DNA of 64,000 nucleotides from Syntrophobacterales bacterium (GTDB lineage Bacteria; Desulfobacterota; Desulfobaccia; Desulfobaccales; 0-14-0-80-60-11), in contig JAGVAH010000082.1 in NCBI GenBank assembly GCA_020060385.1, positions 1-64,000 on the forward strand. The letters are read 5' to 3'. The notes under the pieces are model-generated. The model had not been told where the DNA came from, did not search any database, and saw only the letters and a program-made list of their open reading frames with translations. The position numbers and the translations under genes were made by a program. How positions within the stretch are numbered: the stretch's first letter is position 1; every line of letters starts with the position of its first letter. Of this stretch, positions 55,411-64,000 are shown in pieces.

Positions 55411-55881
55411 TCATTTCTTCCCCTCCTTCCGGGATTCCAGGAGTTGCCGGATTTCGTTCATGAAGTCCGTGGCGTCGGTGAAGTGGCGGTAAACGCTGGC
55501 GAAGCGCACGAAGGCCACTTCATCCCACTGCCGCAGTTGGTTCATCACTTTCTCCCCGATCCAGGCGGAGGGGATTTCCCGCTGGCCGCTCTCCAGCATC
55601 TCCCGTTCCAGTTGGTCCAGGAAGTTCTCGATGGCGTCGATGGAGACCGGCCTTTTTTCACAGGCCTTTTTGATGCCCTCATAGATTTTGGGGCGCTGGT
55701 AGGTCTCCCGGCGGCCGTCTTTTTTGATGACCAGGGGCATGGTCTCTTCCACCTGTTCATAGGTGGTGAAGCGCCGCTTGCAATTAAGGCATTCCCGCCG
55801 CCGGCGGATGGCATTGGCCTCACGACTGGGCCGGGAGTCGATGACCTTATTGTTGGTGCTGTGGCAATAGGGGCAGCGCAT
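55411..55881 (-). CDS. nrdR: Transcriptional repressor NrdR
   Basis: 156 residues: N-terminal zinc ribbon (MRCPYCHSTNNKVIDSRPS with the second pair CLNCKRRF) and an ATP-cone (PLVIKKDGRRETYQRPKIYEGIKKACEKRP). NrdR binds (d)ATP and represses ribonucleotide reductase genes. The position between glyA and ribD is a common order. No NrdR box was identified in this window. Confidence 0.95.
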   Translation of the reverse strand: MRCPYCHSTNNKVIDSRPSREANAIRRRRECLNCKRRFTTYEQVEETMPLVIKKDGRRETYQRPKIYEGIKKACEKRPVSIDAIENFLDQLEREMLESGQREIPSAWIGEKVMNQLRQWDEVAFVRFASVYRHFTDATDFMNEIRQLLESRKEGKK

Positions 55882-56061
55882 GGGATTATCTTATACCAAA
55901 GGAGGGGGAAGGGGAAAAGGTTAAATAGCTAGCAGCTAAGTAGCTTTCAGCCATCAGCTTCTTAAAAGGAGGGGCGTACCCGTGTATGCGCCTTCACCAG
56001 GGCGGACACTTGGTTCCGACCCTGGAAATTGACTGTGACTTGCTATCACCCCCGCGCCCAT

Positions 56062-56090
56062 AAAAAAACCGCAGGCTCTTAGCCTGCGGT
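56062..56090 (-). terminator. Terminator of the fabG-glyA operon
   Basis: Stem ACCGCAGGCT/AGCCTGCGGT with a CTT loop, and on the minus strand a run of T (A-run at 56062-56068). It lies 48 bases past glyA. Inverted GCTGATGGCTGA-type repeats flank it (about 55926-55962 and 56103-56134), and a GGGCGTACCCGTG hairpin-like motif is at 55972-55992. Confidence 0.85.
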
Positions 56091-56137
56091 ACCCGTCTTT
56101 TAAGCTGATGGCTGATAGCTAAAAGCTGACAGCTCTC

Positions 56138-57391
56138 TCACACCTGCCATTCCTCGGCAAATAAGGGGAACTGGGCGCAGAAATCCCGGACCTGGCCCTG
56201 CAGCCGGCTGAGGCTGGCGCTATCTTTCGGATTGCTCAAGGCCTGGTGCATGAAATCGGCCACCGTGGCCATCTCCCCTTCTTTCATGCCCCGGGTGGTC
56301 AAAGCCGGAGTCCCTACCCGAATGCCGCTGGTGACCTTGGGGGGGCGGGGGTCGAAGGGGATGGCGTTCTTATTCACCGTGATGCCCGCCAGATCCAGGG
56401 CTTCTTCGGCTTCCTGGCCGGTGAGCCCGGTTTTCGTAAGGTCCACCAGGATAAGGTGGGTGTCGGTGCCTCCGGCCACCAGGCGGTAGCCCCGTTTGCT
56501 GAATTCCTGGCCCAGGGTCCGGGCATTGCTGATGATTTGTTCCTGGTAGCTTCGGAAATTAGGGGCCAGGGCCTCTTTAAAGGCCACGGCCTTGGCGGCG
56601 ATGATGTGCATCAGGGGGCCGCCCTGCATGCCCGGAAAGATCTGGCTGTCCAGTGCCTTGCCGTATTGTTCCTGGGCTAGAATCAGACCGCCCCGGGGGC
56701 CCCGCAAGGTCTTGTGGGTGGTGGAGGTGACAAAATCGGCCACCGCCACCGGGTCAGGATGCAGGTTCGCGGCGATAAGCCCGGCGATGTGGGCCATGTC
56801 CACCAGCAGATAGGCCCCCACTTCCCGGGCGATGTCCCCGAAGCGGGCGAAGTCCAAGGCCCGGGGATAGGCGCTGGCCCCGGCGATGATCATTTTGGGG
56901 CGATGGCGCCGGGCCAGATCGGCCACCGTCTCGAAATCCACCTCTTCCGTCTGCCGGTCCACCCCATAAGTCACGGGTTTGAACAGACGTCCGGAAAAGT
57001 TCACGGCCGCGCCGTGACTCAGGTGCCCCCCATGGGCCAGGTCCATGCCCATGATGGTGTCGCCCACCTGCAAATAAGTAAAGTAGACGGCCATGTTGGC
57101 CTGGGTGCCGGAATGGGGCTGGACATTGGCGTACTTGGCCCCGAAGAGTTCCTTCACCCGGCTCAAGGCCAGGTTTTCAGCGGTATCCACGAATTCGCAA
57201 CCGCCGTAATAGCGGCGGCCCGGGTAACCTTCCGCGTACTTGTGAGTCAGGATGGACCCCTGGGCCTCCATCACCGCGGCGCTGACAAAGTTTTCGGAGG
57301 CGATCATCTCTAATTTCTGGAGTTGCCGCTGCCGCTCCCTTTCGATGACCGCATAGATTTCAGGGTCAATATGTGCCAAATCGTCTATCAT
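56138..57391 (-). CDS. glyA: Serine hydroxymethyltransferase
   Basis: 417 residues, full length. [31 protein letters not shown] and the PLP-lysine motif [14 protein letters not shown] are conserved, as is [11 protein letters not shown]. It converts serine and tetrahydrofolate to glycine and methylene-tetrahydrofolate. The ATG overlaps the rpiB stop by four bases (ATGA), so the two are coupled. Confidence 0.96.
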   Translation of the reverse strand: MIDDLAHIDPEIYAVIERERQRQLQKLEMIASENFVSAAVMEAQGSILTHKYAEGYPGRRYYGGCEFVDTAENLALSRVKELFGAKYANVQPHSGTQANMAVYFTYLQVGDTIMGMDLAHGGHLSHGAAVNFSGRLFKPVTYGVDRQTEEVDFETVADLARRHRPKMIIAGASAYPRALDFARFGDIAREVGAYLLVDMAHIAGLIAANLHPDPVAVADFVTSTTHKTLRGPRGGLILAQEQYGKALDSQIFPGMQGGPLMHIIAAKAVAFKEALAPNFRSYQEQIISNARTLGQEFSKRGYRLVAGGTDTHLILVDLTKTGLTGQEAEEALDLAGITVNKNAIPFDPRPPKVTSGIRVGTPALTTRGMKEGEMATVADFMHQALSNPKDSASLSRLQGQVRDFCAQFPLFAEEWQV

Positions 57392-57891
57392 GCCTTACCC
57401 GCGAGAGGTTGGGCCTCCCGGGCCAATTGTTCCAGAAGGTTCAGCCGTTCCTGGTGACGTCCGCCGTCAAAGGGGGTGTTCAGCCAGGTCCGGACGATCT
57501 CTTTAGCCAGGTCGGGACCGATTACCCGCCCCCCCATGACCAGGAGATTGGCGTCATTGTGGCGCCGGCCCATGATGGCGGAAAAGATATCATGGCAAAG
57601 GGTCGCCCGAATGCCGGGAAAGCGGTTGGCCGCGATGCTCATCCCCAAGCCGGTGCCGCAGATCAATATGCCCCGGGACCGGGGCCGGGCCAGGAGCGCG
57701 TCCACTACTTTTTTCCCATAGAGGGGATAGTGCACCGACTCCGCGGCCGAGGCGCAACCCAGGTCCTCCACCGGCACCTGCATTTCCTGCAAAAGTTTGA
57801 GTATTACGGTTTTCAGGCCGTGACCGGCGTGATCGCAGGCAATGGCGATCACCTCCGGCTCAGGACCTGGCTTTGATGAAACTGATGACAT
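57388..57891 (-). CDS. rpiB: Ribose-5-phosphate isomerase B
   Basis: 167 residues. DHAGHGLK, the catalytic-Cys loop [23 protein letters not shown] and [15 protein letters not shown] are typical. It interconverts ribose-5-phosphate and ribulose-5-phosphate, complementing rpe at 10.8 kb. The ATG at 57891 lies 32 bases inside acpP; a GTG 36 bases further in (at [10 protein letters not shown]) would give a shorter N-terminus and avoid the overlap. Confidence 0.93.
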   Translation of the reverse strand: MSSVSSKPGPEPEVIAIACDHAGHGLKTVILKLLQEMQVPVEDLGCASAAESVHYPLYGKKVVDALLARPRSRGILICGTGLGMSIAANRFPGIRATLCHDIFSAIMGRRHNDANLLVMGGRVIGPDLAKEIVRTWLNTPFDGGRHQERLNLLEQLAREAQPLAGKA

Positions 57892-58093
57892 CCTGGACGG
57901 TCCTCATTTTTTCCGCTTCTTCGTCCGCGATCTCGAAGCCGAATTCCTCTTCCATGGCCATGATCAATTCCACCAAGTCCAGGGAATCGGCGCCCAGGTC
58001 GTCCACGAACACCGCTTCGGGGGTCACTTCGGCCTTTTCCACCCCCAATTTGTCCACGATGATGTCAATCACTTTCTCTTCCACTGTGCCCAT
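57860..58093 (-). CDS. acpP: Acyl carrier protein
   Basis: 77 residues, acidic four-helix protein with the phosphopantetheine site [12 protein letters not shown] (Ser37). It carries growing acyl chains for fatty acid synthesis and can donate them to lipid enzymes. The ATG at 58093 lies 9 bases after AAGGAGG. It follows fabG by 22 bases; fabF, which commonly comes next, is absent and rpiB takes its place. Confidence 0.97.
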   Translation of the reverse strand: MGTVEEKVIDIIVDKLGVEKAEVTPEAVFVDDLGADSLDLVELIMAMEEEFGFEIADEEAEKMRTVQDVISFIKARS

Positions 58094-58115
58094 GGGCAAG
58101 AACCTCCTTATTGTC

Positions 58116-58862
58116 TTAAACCATCAACATGCCGCCGTTCACGTGCAGAACCTGGCCGGTCATATAGGCCGCGGCGTCACCGGCCAGGAAGACTACTGCC
58201 TGGGCCACCTCTTCCGGGGTGCCGAAGCGGTTCAAAGGAATCTGGGCCAGCATTTCCGCCTGAACTTTTTCGGGCAGGGCCGCGGTCATCTCGGTGGCAA
58301 TGAACCCCGGGGCCACTGCGTTCACGGTAATATTGCGGGAGGCCAGCTCCCGGGCCACCGATTTGGTGAGTCCGATCAAGCCCGCCTTGGAAGCCACGTA
58401 ATTGGCCTGGCCGGCATTGCCCATCACCCCCACCACCGAGGAAATGTTGATGATGCGCCCGTAACGCTGCTTGAGCATGGGCTTGGCCGCGGCCCGGATA
58501 CAGTTATAGGCCCCCTTGAGATTGACCTCCAGGACCTGGTCCCATTCGCTCTCTTTCAGGCGCATCACCAGATTGTCCCGGGTGATGCCGGCGTTATTCA
58601 CCAGGATGTCCAGGCGGCCGCTCTCTTTGACGATCTGGTCGATCCCCCGCTGCACCGCGGCCTGGTCAGCCACGTTGAAGGGCAGCAAAAGCACGGCCGC
58701 GCCTTCAGCCTCCACCTCCTTCCGTGTCGCCTCGGCCTCCTCGCCGATCACCACGTCATTGAGATAGAGGGTCAGACCGGGCCGGGCCAGGGCCAGGGCG
58801 ATGGCCCGGCCAATACCCCGGGCCGCGCCGGTTACCAGGGCTACTCTTGAAATTTCGGTCAT
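58116..58862 (-). CDS. fabG: 3-oxoacyl-ACP reductase FabG
   Basis: 248 residues, short-chain dehydrogenase. [10 protein letters not shown] (NADPH binding), [10 protein letters not shown] and the catalytic Ser142, Tyr155 and Lys159 ([24 protein letters not shown]) match FabG closely, as does the ending [13 protein letters not shown]. It reduces 3-oxoacyl-ACP in each elongation cycle. First gene of the fabG-acpP-rpiB-glyA operon; it has 200 bases of non-coding DNA upstream. Confidence 0.95.
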   Translation of the reverse strand: MTEISRVALVTGAARGIGRAIALALARPGLTLYLNDVVIGEEAEATRKEVEAEGAAVLLLPFNVADQAAVQRGIDQIVKESGRLDILVNNAGITRDNLVMRLKESEWDQVLEVNLKGAYNCIRAAAKPMLKQRYGRIINISSVVGVMGNAGQANYVASKAGLIGLTKSVARELASRNITVNAVAPGFIATEMTAALPEKVQAEMLAQIPLNRFGTPEEVAQAVVFLAGDAAAYMTGQVLHVNGGMLMV

Positions 58863-59070
58863 CAGATCGACTTGGGAATATTCCTTGATTTTCCCGCCCC
58901 TTTCAGGGGCAGGTCTCTTTCACTCCGGATAAAGCGTCTAATTTTAATAAAACGAATCGCCGGAAATTGAAAGAGGTTTGTTACAATTTTTTCAAACTTG
59001 ATTCTGCACCAGGTAAGGCCGGGAGCCTAATCCTGGGTCGATTCCTCCCCTCCCCCAGCCTAATCCCGTA

Positions 59071-60267
59071 TCAGCTACCCCTGGATTTCTTGATTTCCTG
59101 GATCAGGGCCGGGACGATCTCCATGACATCCCCCACCAGGCCCACGTCCGCCACCTGGAAGATGGGGGCTCCGGGGTCCTTGTTGATGGCCACGATGAAG
59201 TCCGAGGACTGCATGCCCACCAGGTGCTGGGCTGCGCCGCTGATACCGCAGGCAAGGTAGACTTTGGGGGATACGGTCTTGCCGGTCTGGCCGATCTGGT
59301 GGGGATAGGAGATCCAGCCCGCGTCCACCGCGGCCCGGGTGGCGCCCACGGCCGCGCCCAAGAGGTCCGCCAGCTCTTCCAACAACTTGAAATTTTTGGC
59401 CTCTTTCAGCCCGCGCCCCCCGGCCACAATGACCTCCGCCGCGGCCAGGGCCACCCGTTCCTTGATTTCGGCCACCGTGGACAAAAAGCGGCTGCGGCCG
59501 GCAGCCCCGGCCGGGTCAAAACCCACCTGCACCACCTGGCCGTCCCCCTGATAACCCGGGGCCAGGGGCTTAAAGGTCCCGGGCCGGGCCGTGGCCATCT
59601 GGGGATAGGTCCGGGGGGTGATGATGGTGGCCATGATATTGCCCCCGAACGCGGGGCGGGTCTGTTGCAGGAGCCTTGGCTCCGGATCGATGGCGAACGC
59701 GGTGCAGTCCGCGGTCAGGCCGGTTTTCAAAGCCGCGGCCACCCCGGGAATAAAGGCCCGGCCCACGTAGGTGGCTCCGGCCAGGATGATCTCCGGTTGA
59801 TATTTTTTGGCCAGGGACGTCAGGGCCGCAACATAGGGCTCCTCCAGGAATTCCGCCAGCAGGGGGTGTTCCACCAGGTAGACCTTGTCCGCGCCCCGGT
59901 CCAGGAGCACGGGGGCCAGGGGTTCCACCTGTCCGCCGCAGAGCACCGCGCTGACTTTGACCCCCAGCGCCTCCGCCAGGCGGCGGGCCTCCCCCAGCAA
60001 TTCCAGGGCCACCGGGGCCAGCTCCCCGTGGCGCTGCTCCGCAAAGACCCAGATGCCGTCCGGGGGCACCCCGGGCCGGGGGGAAGGCCCGGCCGTCTCC
60101 GGCAGGGCCAAGGCCCCTGCTTCACAGGCCTCCAAACAGGCGCCGCAGAGATTGCAGCCTTCGCCGATGACCAGGTTCTCCCCCTCCAGGGAGAGGACCC
60201 CGAAGGGGCAGACGTCCACGCACTGCCCGCAGGCCGTGCATTTGTCGGTATCAAGAATGAGGCTCAT
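59071..60267 (-). CDS. etfA: Electron transfer flavoprotein alpha subunit with N-terminal ferredoxin domain
   Basis: 398 residues. Residues 1-58 hold two 4Fe-4S motifs (Cys10/13/16/20 and Cys38/41/44/48). Residues 70-398 are EtfA, ending with the FAD-binding [16 protein letters not shown] and [15 protein letters not shown]. Ferredoxin-fused EtfA is found in electron-bifurcating or confurcating acyl-CoA or lactate dehydrogenase complexes of anaerobes, where ordinary EtfA has no clusters. The matching etfB and an acyl-CoA dehydrogenase gene lie upstream on the same strand. Confidence 0.93.
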   Translation of the reverse strand: MSLILDTDKCTACGQCVDVCPFGVLSLEGENLVIGEGCNLCGACLEACEAGALALPETAGPSPRPGVPPDGIWVFAEQRHGELAPVALELLGEARRLAEALGVKVSAVLCGGQVEPLAPVLLDRGADKVYLVEHPLLAEFLEEPYVAALTSLAKKYQPEIILAGATYVGRAFIPGVAAALKTGLTADCTAFAIDPEPRLLQQTRPAFGGNIMATIITPRTYPQMATARPGTFKPLAPGYQGDGQVVQVGFDPAGAAGRSRFLSTVAEIKERVALAAAEVIVAGGRGLKEAKNFKLLEELADLLGAAVGATRAAVDAGWISYPHQIGQTGKTVSPKVYLACGISGAAQHLVGMQSSDFIVAINKDPGAPIFQVADVGLVGDVMEIVPALIQEIKKSRGS

Positions 60268-60358
60268 GATTTATTCTTTTATCCTAGCAAATGCCGGGGG
60301 AACGCAATCACCTAGACTTACCTCTCGCTTTCGCCGCCAGCGCTAATTTCCCCAGTAT

Positions 60359-60422
60359 TGTCATTCTGAACGGAGCGAAGCGGAGTGAAGAATCTAGATC
60401 CTTCGCTGCGCTCAGGATGACA
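60359..60422. repeat. Family D repeat, copy 2
   Basis: TGTCATTCTGAACGGAGCGAAG and CTTCGCTGCGCTCAGGATGACA surround GAAGAATCTAGATC. About 75 percent identical to the copy at 53749-53810. Confidence 0.85.
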
Positions 60423-60448
60423 AACGATTACGGCTTTCTGCGGTTATC

Positions 60449-61189
60449 CTATCTCCCGGCCACTTGCAGCCAGGCGGTGCGTTTCTTCAGGTATCTCACA
60501 CCCAGGTAAATGCTGAGGCTGACCCCGAACAGGAGGGCCCAGCTCCAGTCCAGCCCCAGCCGCCCCCGGCCGAAAAACTCCCCGGCCACTTTCAAGGCCG
60601 TAAAGACTGCGATCATGGCGAAAAAGCCGGAGTATTCCTTCCTGACCGCGGTTTTGCAGGAGAACGGCAGGTCCGGCTTCACCCAAGGGCTAAATTTGGG
60701 GATGAAGGCCGGGGTCTTCTCGGCCCACTCTACAAAAACATCGCCGAATTTCTCCTGGAGGAACTCCTCCTCCGCGAACATGATCCTTTCATAGTAAAGC
60801 CAGAGGATCAAAATGATGATCAGGCTTAACCACCAGAGACCCCAAAACAGGGAAATCCCCAGCCAGATGAGAAAGTTCCCCAGGTACAGGGGGTGTCTCA
60901 CCAGGGAATAGACGCCAGTGGTGTTCAACACGTCCGCGACCTGCCCCTTGACGTTGCGCCCGGAAGTGCCCACGGGCACATAGCCGCCGGTGTAGAAGCG
61001 AATGCCCAGCCCGGCAAAAGAGACGGCCAGGCAAAAAACCTCCCATAATCCACCCGGCGGGGGGCTGCCGTAAGGGTGGCGCAAGCTCGCCAAGGCCAAC
61101 AGAAACACAACGATCAATAATAAAGGGAGGTAGCTCCGCCAGCGGAACAGCCACTCCCCGGATTTTGTGAATTCCTCTTTAAGGGCCAT
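60449..61189 (-). CDS. Isoprenylcysteine/phospholipid methyltransferase-like membrane protein
   Basis: 246 residues with about five TM helices. The C-terminal ICMT/PEMT fold is recognised by TTGVYSLVRHPLYLGNFLIWLG and LYYERIMFAEEEFLQEKFGDVFVEW, both SAM-binding blocks. The closest described type I can recall is the lipid A 1-phosphate methyltransferase (LmtA), but the substrate is uncertain. It interrupts the expected etfB-etfA gene pair and has a repeat on each side, consistent with insertion by recombination. Confidence 0.78.
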   Translation of the reverse strand: MALKEEFTKSGEWLFRWRSYLPLLLIVVFLLALASLRHPYGSPPPGGLWEVFCLAVSFAGLGIRFYTGGYVPVGTSGRNVKGQVADVLNTTGVYSLVRHPLYLGNFLIWLGISLFWGLWWLSLIIILILWLYYERIMFAEEEFLQEKFGDVFVEWAEKTPAFIPKFSPWVKPDLPFSCKTAVRKEYSGFFAMIAVFTALKVAGEFFGRGRLGLDWSWALLFGVSLSIYLGVRYLKKRTAWLQVAGR

Positions 61190-61279
61190 GTATCCCTGTC
61201 AGGTTATTGAAAAACCATTTTGGCCAATTTGGGCCAATGGTGACGGTTTTTCCTGGGAGCACCGGGCACCGGTTTCTTA

Positions 61280-61370
61280 AGTCCCCCTTTATTAAAGGGG
61301 GATTTAGGGGGATTTTTAGAGGCTGACACAAATCCCCCCTTACCCCCCTTTAGAAAAGGGGGGTAAGTAC
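61280..61370. repeat. Family C repeat, copy 2
   Basis: GTCCCCCTTTATTAAAGGGGGATTTAGGGGGATT, then AATCCCCCCTTACCCCCCTTTAGAAAAGGGGGG. Inverted relative to the copy at 53911-53993. Confidence 0.82.
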
Positions 61371-61454
61371 CTCCCTTTTCCATGCCTGGCAGCCAAATTG
61401 AAGGTCCTGCAAATCTTTCGTATTAGCTTGCGATAGCCCGCAGCTTTAAAATCC

Positions 61455-61539
61455 TCGTTCCCAAGTTGCATTTGGGAACGGGAATTTGGGCCAAGTTGAG
61501 CTTGGCCGACAAAGCGTTCCCAAGCTCAGCTTGGGAACG
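61455..61539. repeat. Family E repeat: paired CGTTCCCAAG palindromes
   Basis: CGTTCCCAAGTTGCATTTGGGAACG and CGTTCCCAAGCTCAGCTTGGGAACG are two palindromes in tandem, with a third imperfect one (CCAAGTTGAGCTTGG) between them. The area 61190-61620 is otherwise gene-free and ends in a half-copy of the family A arm (about 61556-61602). Confidence 0.82.
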
Positions 61540-61620
61540 ATAAAGTAATTCCTAATTCTTGCGTCTTGGCCTTGGCGCCTTGGCGTCCTGGCGTGAGGTT
61601 TACCTTCGCCTGGGCGTGAG

Positions 61621-62415
61621 CTAGCCCGCGGCCTTGGACCTCTCCTGCAACCGCTGCCACAGCCGTGCAGCCAGGTCCGGGGCCGCACCTTCCCAGGTCT
61701 CCGATTGCCCCCGGGCCGGAGGGGGAAAGACCTTCACCACCTGGGTAAAGGATCCGGCCAGGCCCACTGCTTCGGCGGGCAAACCCAGGTCTCCCAAGCC
61801 CCACACCGGAATGGCTTCCTTCTTGGCCCGGAGCTTGGCCTTAAAAGACGGCACCCGGGGCTCATTGATCTCCTTGACCACGGAGATCAAGGCGGGAAGC
61901 TCCACCTCCACCGCGTCGTAGCCGTGGTCCAGGAGGCGCTCCACCTCCACCTTGCCAGCGGCAGGGAAACTCACCTTCCGGGCCCAGGACGCGAAAGGGA
62001 TGTTCATGATCGCGGCCAGCATGGGCCCCACCTGGGCGGTATCCCCGTCAATGGCCTGCTTGCCGGTGAAGATCAGGTCCGCGCCCCCCAGCTTCTCGAT
62101 GGCCTTGGCCAGGGTCAGGGCGGTGGCCCAGGTGTCCGCGCCCGCGAAGGCCCGGTCCGACAGGAGCACTGCCCCGTCCGCGCCGAAGCCCAGGGCCTCC
62201 CGCAACGCCTCTTCCGCCTGGGGCGGGCCCATAGTGATCACCGTGACCGTGCCCCCTTTAGCGTCCTTGACCCTTAACCCCTCTTCCAGGGCATAGAGGT
62301 CAAAGGGATTGATAATGGACTTGATCCCTTCCCGCTTCAGGGTATGGGTCACCGGATCCAGGCGCACGTCCTGGGTTTCGGGCACTTGTTTGATGCAAAC
62401 GACGATTTTTAGCAT
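61621..62415 (-). CDS. etfB: Electron transfer flavoprotein beta subunit
   Basis: 264 residues. LKIVVCIKQVPETQDVRLDP, GADGAVLLSDRAFAGADTWATA, FTGKQAIDGDTAQVGPMLA and EVELPALISVVKEINEPRVPS are the EtfB blocks. It binds FAD or AMP depending on subtype. The alpha subunit partner is fused to ferredoxin and lies 1.35 kb downstream. The gene follows the acyl-CoA dehydrogenase with 126 bases between. Confidence 0.95.
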   Translation of the reverse strand: MLKIVVCIKQVPETQDVRLDPVTHTLKREGIKSIINPFDLYALEEGLRVKDAKGGTVTVITMGPPQAEEALREALGFGADGAVLLSDRAFAGADTWATALTLAKAIEKLGGADLIFTGKQAIDGDTAQVGPMLAAIMNIPFASWARKVSFPAAGKVEVERLLDHGYDAVEVELPALISVVKEINEPRVPSFKAKLRAKKEAIPVWGLGDLGLPAEAVGLAGSFTQVVKVFPPPARGQSETWEGAAPDLAARLWQRLQERSKAAG

Positions 62416-62430
62416 ATGTGCTGAAATTAC

Positions 62431-62540
62431 AGGGGTAAAAAGGGGAAAAGGGGAAGAGGGTAAAAGGGAAAAGACTATGGCAATCGGATTATTGTTTCAC
62501 TTTTCCCCTTTTCCCCTTTTTCCCTTTTCCCCTTTTCCCA
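62431..62540. repeat. Inverted purine/pyrimidine repeat (GGGGAAAA units)
   Basis: Left: AGGGGTAAAAAGGGGAAAAG and further GGGAAAAG units; right: TTTTCCCCTTTTCCCC units. The two arms, each about 45 bases, are complementary around TATGGCAATCGGATTATTG. It lies between the acyl-CoA dehydrogenase and etfB genes and could attenuate downstream expression. Confidence 0.75.
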
Positions 62541-62541
62541 C

Positions 62542-63699
62542 CTATTTCTTTTTGGAATATTCCTTATTCAGCGCCAACCCGATAATATTGCGCATAATCT
62601 GGTTGGTGCCTTCGTAGATCTGCAGGATCTTGGCGTCCCGCATCATCTTTTCCACCGGGTATTCCCGCATGTAGCCGTGGCCGCCCATGACCTGGACCGC
62701 GTCCACGGTCACGCCCATGGCCATATCCGTGGGGAAGAGCTTGGCCATGGCCGCCACCTTGGAATAATCCTTGGGCTTGGTGTCGATGTAGCGGGCCACC
62801 GCGTAAACCAGGGCCCGGGCCGCCTCGATCTTGGTGGCCATGTCCGCCAGGAGGTGTTGCACGGCCTGGAAGGAGAAGATGGGCGCGCCGAACTGCTGCC
62901 GCTCCTTGGCAAAGGCCGCGGCCTCGTCCAACGCTTCCTGAGCCAGGCCCACAGCCAGGGACCCCGCGCCGGGCCGGGCCAGATCCAGGGTCTTCATGGT
63001 GATGATGAATCCCAGGCCCTCTTTACCCAACAACCGCTCCTTCGGGATGCGGCAGTCTTCCAGGACCACCTCCCGGGTCACCGAGGCCCGGATGCCCATT
63101 TTCTGCTCTTTCTTGCCGAAGGAAATCCCGGGGTCGCTTTTCTCCACCATCAGGGCGCTGGCCCCCCGCACCCCTTTGCTCTTGTCGGTGAGGGCGATGA
63201 CCGTGTAGAACTCCGCCTCCCCGGCGTTGGTGATCCACTGCTTGTTGCCGTTCAAGACGTAAAAATCGCCGTCTTTCACCGCGGTGGCGGCAATGGCGCC
63301 CGCGTCGCTGCCGGCCTGGGGTTCGGTGAGCGCGAACGCGGCCAGAGCTTCGCCCTTGGCTATGGCTGGCAGGTAGCGGCTTTTCTGGGCCTCAGTGCCG
63401 TACATCAGCAAGGGATAGGCCCCCAGGAAGCTGGCCGCATAGGTGGTGGCCACGCCCACGCAACCCATGGCCAGGGCCTCCAGGACCAGGCAGTTTTCCA
63501 GGGTGCCCAGCCCTAGCCCGCCGTATTCCTCGGGGATGATGGTGCCGCAGAGGTCCGCCTGGGCCAGGTCTTTGATGATCTCCGTGGGGAAGATCTCTTC
63601 TTCGTCCAGTTGGGCCCGGATGGGTTTGATGCGTTCCTGGGCGATCTCCCGGGCCAGGTCCTGGAGCATCCGCTGCTCTTCGGTGAGCAGGTAATCCAC
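62542..63699 (-). CDS. Acyl-CoA dehydrogenase
   Basis: 385 residues, short/medium-chain type. TEPQAGSDAGAIAATAVKDGDFYVLNGNKQWITNAG binds FAD; QIYEGTNQIMRNIIG holds the catalytic Glu in the position usual for butyryl/short-chain enzymes. It oxidises an acyl-CoA to the enoyl-CoA, passing electrons to the ETF encoded downstream. It starts with GTG six bases after the rpmF stop codon and so is co-transcribed with a ribosomal protein gene. Confidence 0.94.
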   Translation of the reverse strand: MDYLLTEEQRMLQDLAREIAQERIKPIRAQLDEEEIFPTEIIKDLAQADLCGTIIPEEYGGLGLGTLENCLVLEALAMGCVGVATTYAASFLGAYPLLMYGTEAQKSRYLPAIAKGEALAAFALTEPQAGSDAGAIAATAVKDGDFYVLNGNKQWITNAGEAEFYTVIALTDKSKGVRGASALMVEKSDPGISFGKKEQKMGIRASVTREVVLEDCRIPKERLLGKEGLGFIITMKTLDLARPGAGSLAVGLAQEALDEAAAFAKERQQFGAPIFSFQAVQHLLADMATKIEAARALVYAVARYIDTKPKDYSKVAAMAKLFPTDMAMGVTVDAVQVMGGHGYMREYPVEKMMRDAKILQIYEGTNQIMRNIIGLALNKEYSKKK

Positions 63700-63705
63700 G
63701 GGAGA

Positions 63706-63888
63706 TTACTCCGCGGCCTGGGGGATCACCAGCCTGCCCTTATAAAAACCGCAATGGGGGCAGGCGTGGTGGGGCAGGCGCAGTTCGTTGCACTTGGGGC
63801 AGTTGGAGAGCTGCGGCAGGGTGAGATGGTCGTGGGAGCGCCGCATCCCCTTCTTGGAAATGGATTTCTTGCGTTTCGGTAAAGGCAT
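63706..63888 (-). CDS. rpmF: 50S ribosomal protein L32
   Basis: 60 residues: MPLPKRKKSISKKGMRRSHD is the classic start and CPKC...HHACPHCGFYKG gives the four-cysteine zinc ribbon (the zinc-containing form). AGGAGTCGGATC precedes the ATG at 63888. In many bacteria rpmF is followed by plsX and fabH; here an acyl-CoA dehydrogenase follows instead. Confidence 0.96.
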   Translation of the reverse strand: MPLPKRKKSISKKGMRRSHDHLTLPQLSNCPKCNELRLPHHACPHCGFYKGRLVIPQAAE

Positions 63889-63913
63889 GATCCGACTCCT
63901 TAAGAAAACTTTT

Positions 63914-64000
63914 AACCACCAAGGCACCAAGACACCAAGAATCACAAAGAATGATTTTTTCCTTTGGCGCTGCAGCGCCAAAGGAAAATTATTTCTTGGT
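63914..64000. repeat. Family A palindromic repeat, copy 4 (cut by window end)
   Basis: The arm TAACCACCAAGGCACCAAGACACCAAG and a different centre hairpin, CCTTTGGCGCTGCAGCGCCAAAGG, followed by TTCTTGGT, the start of the opposite arm. The copy continues past the window. Confidence 0.8.

Overview
The window reads as chromosomal DNA of a GC-rich Gram-negative bacterium, most likely a deltaproteobacterium in the Desulfobacterota sense. This rests on recalled gene order and family content (fabG-acpP-rpiB-glyA-nrdR-ribD, an ETF with a ferredoxin domain, a Ros/MucR-type regulator, a GEMM riboswitch, B12-binding radical SAM proteins, many palindromic intergenic repeats), not on a search, so the placement is tentative. 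About 50 genes, one tRNA, one riboswitch, several terminators and at least seven families of dispersed palindromic repeats can be supported.

Layout. 0-12 kb is housekeeping and envelope: a glycine-zipper protein cut by the window edge, a MucR-type regulator, an nnr-CBS-tsaE-TPR operon, secreted TPR proteins, and a rpe-oppB-(MNT/HEPN)-oppC-TPR cluster on the minus strand, then dtd and tRNA-Phe. 12.5-19 kb holds a possible structured RNA, a TPR/beta-barrel outer-membrane protein with a FecR-domain partner, an eroded pseudogene, a lytic transglycosylase with five DUF4124-like modules, and IS3-type remnants. At 19.36-22.5 kb a promoter, a c-di-GMP-type (GEMM-I) riboswitch and an overlapping terminator precede a 980-residue secreted protein with seven Kelch units followed by PKD/Ig-like domains. 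22.8-31 kb carries an RRM/cold-shock RNA-binding cluster and two related hybrid histidine kinases around a lone flagellar rod/hook-type gene.

31-54 kb looks like an envelope lipid and glycan region: two B12-binding radical SAM proteins; a tightly coupled seven-gene minus-strand operon (34952-43488) encoding a serine-palmitoyltransferase-like alpha-oxoamine synthase, a complete MacAB-TolC-like exporter, a GNAT-type acyltransferase resembling bacterial ceramide synthase, and a large polytopic membrane protein; then a second polytopic protein with a homopolymer frameshift, glycosyltransferases, a deacetylase, a zinc dehydrogenase and a SPASM radical SAM enzyme. The operon is the strongest candidate for an undescribed system: synthesis of a sphingolipid-like long-chain amide linked to its own trans-envelope exporter.

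54-64 kb returns to core metabolism on the minus strand: rpmF, acyl-CoA dehydrogenase, etfB, a lipid methyltransferase-like gene, ferredoxin-fused etfA, then fabG, acpP, rpiB, glyA, a terminator, nrdR and ribD. Function names come from motif and family recognition; no search could be run.
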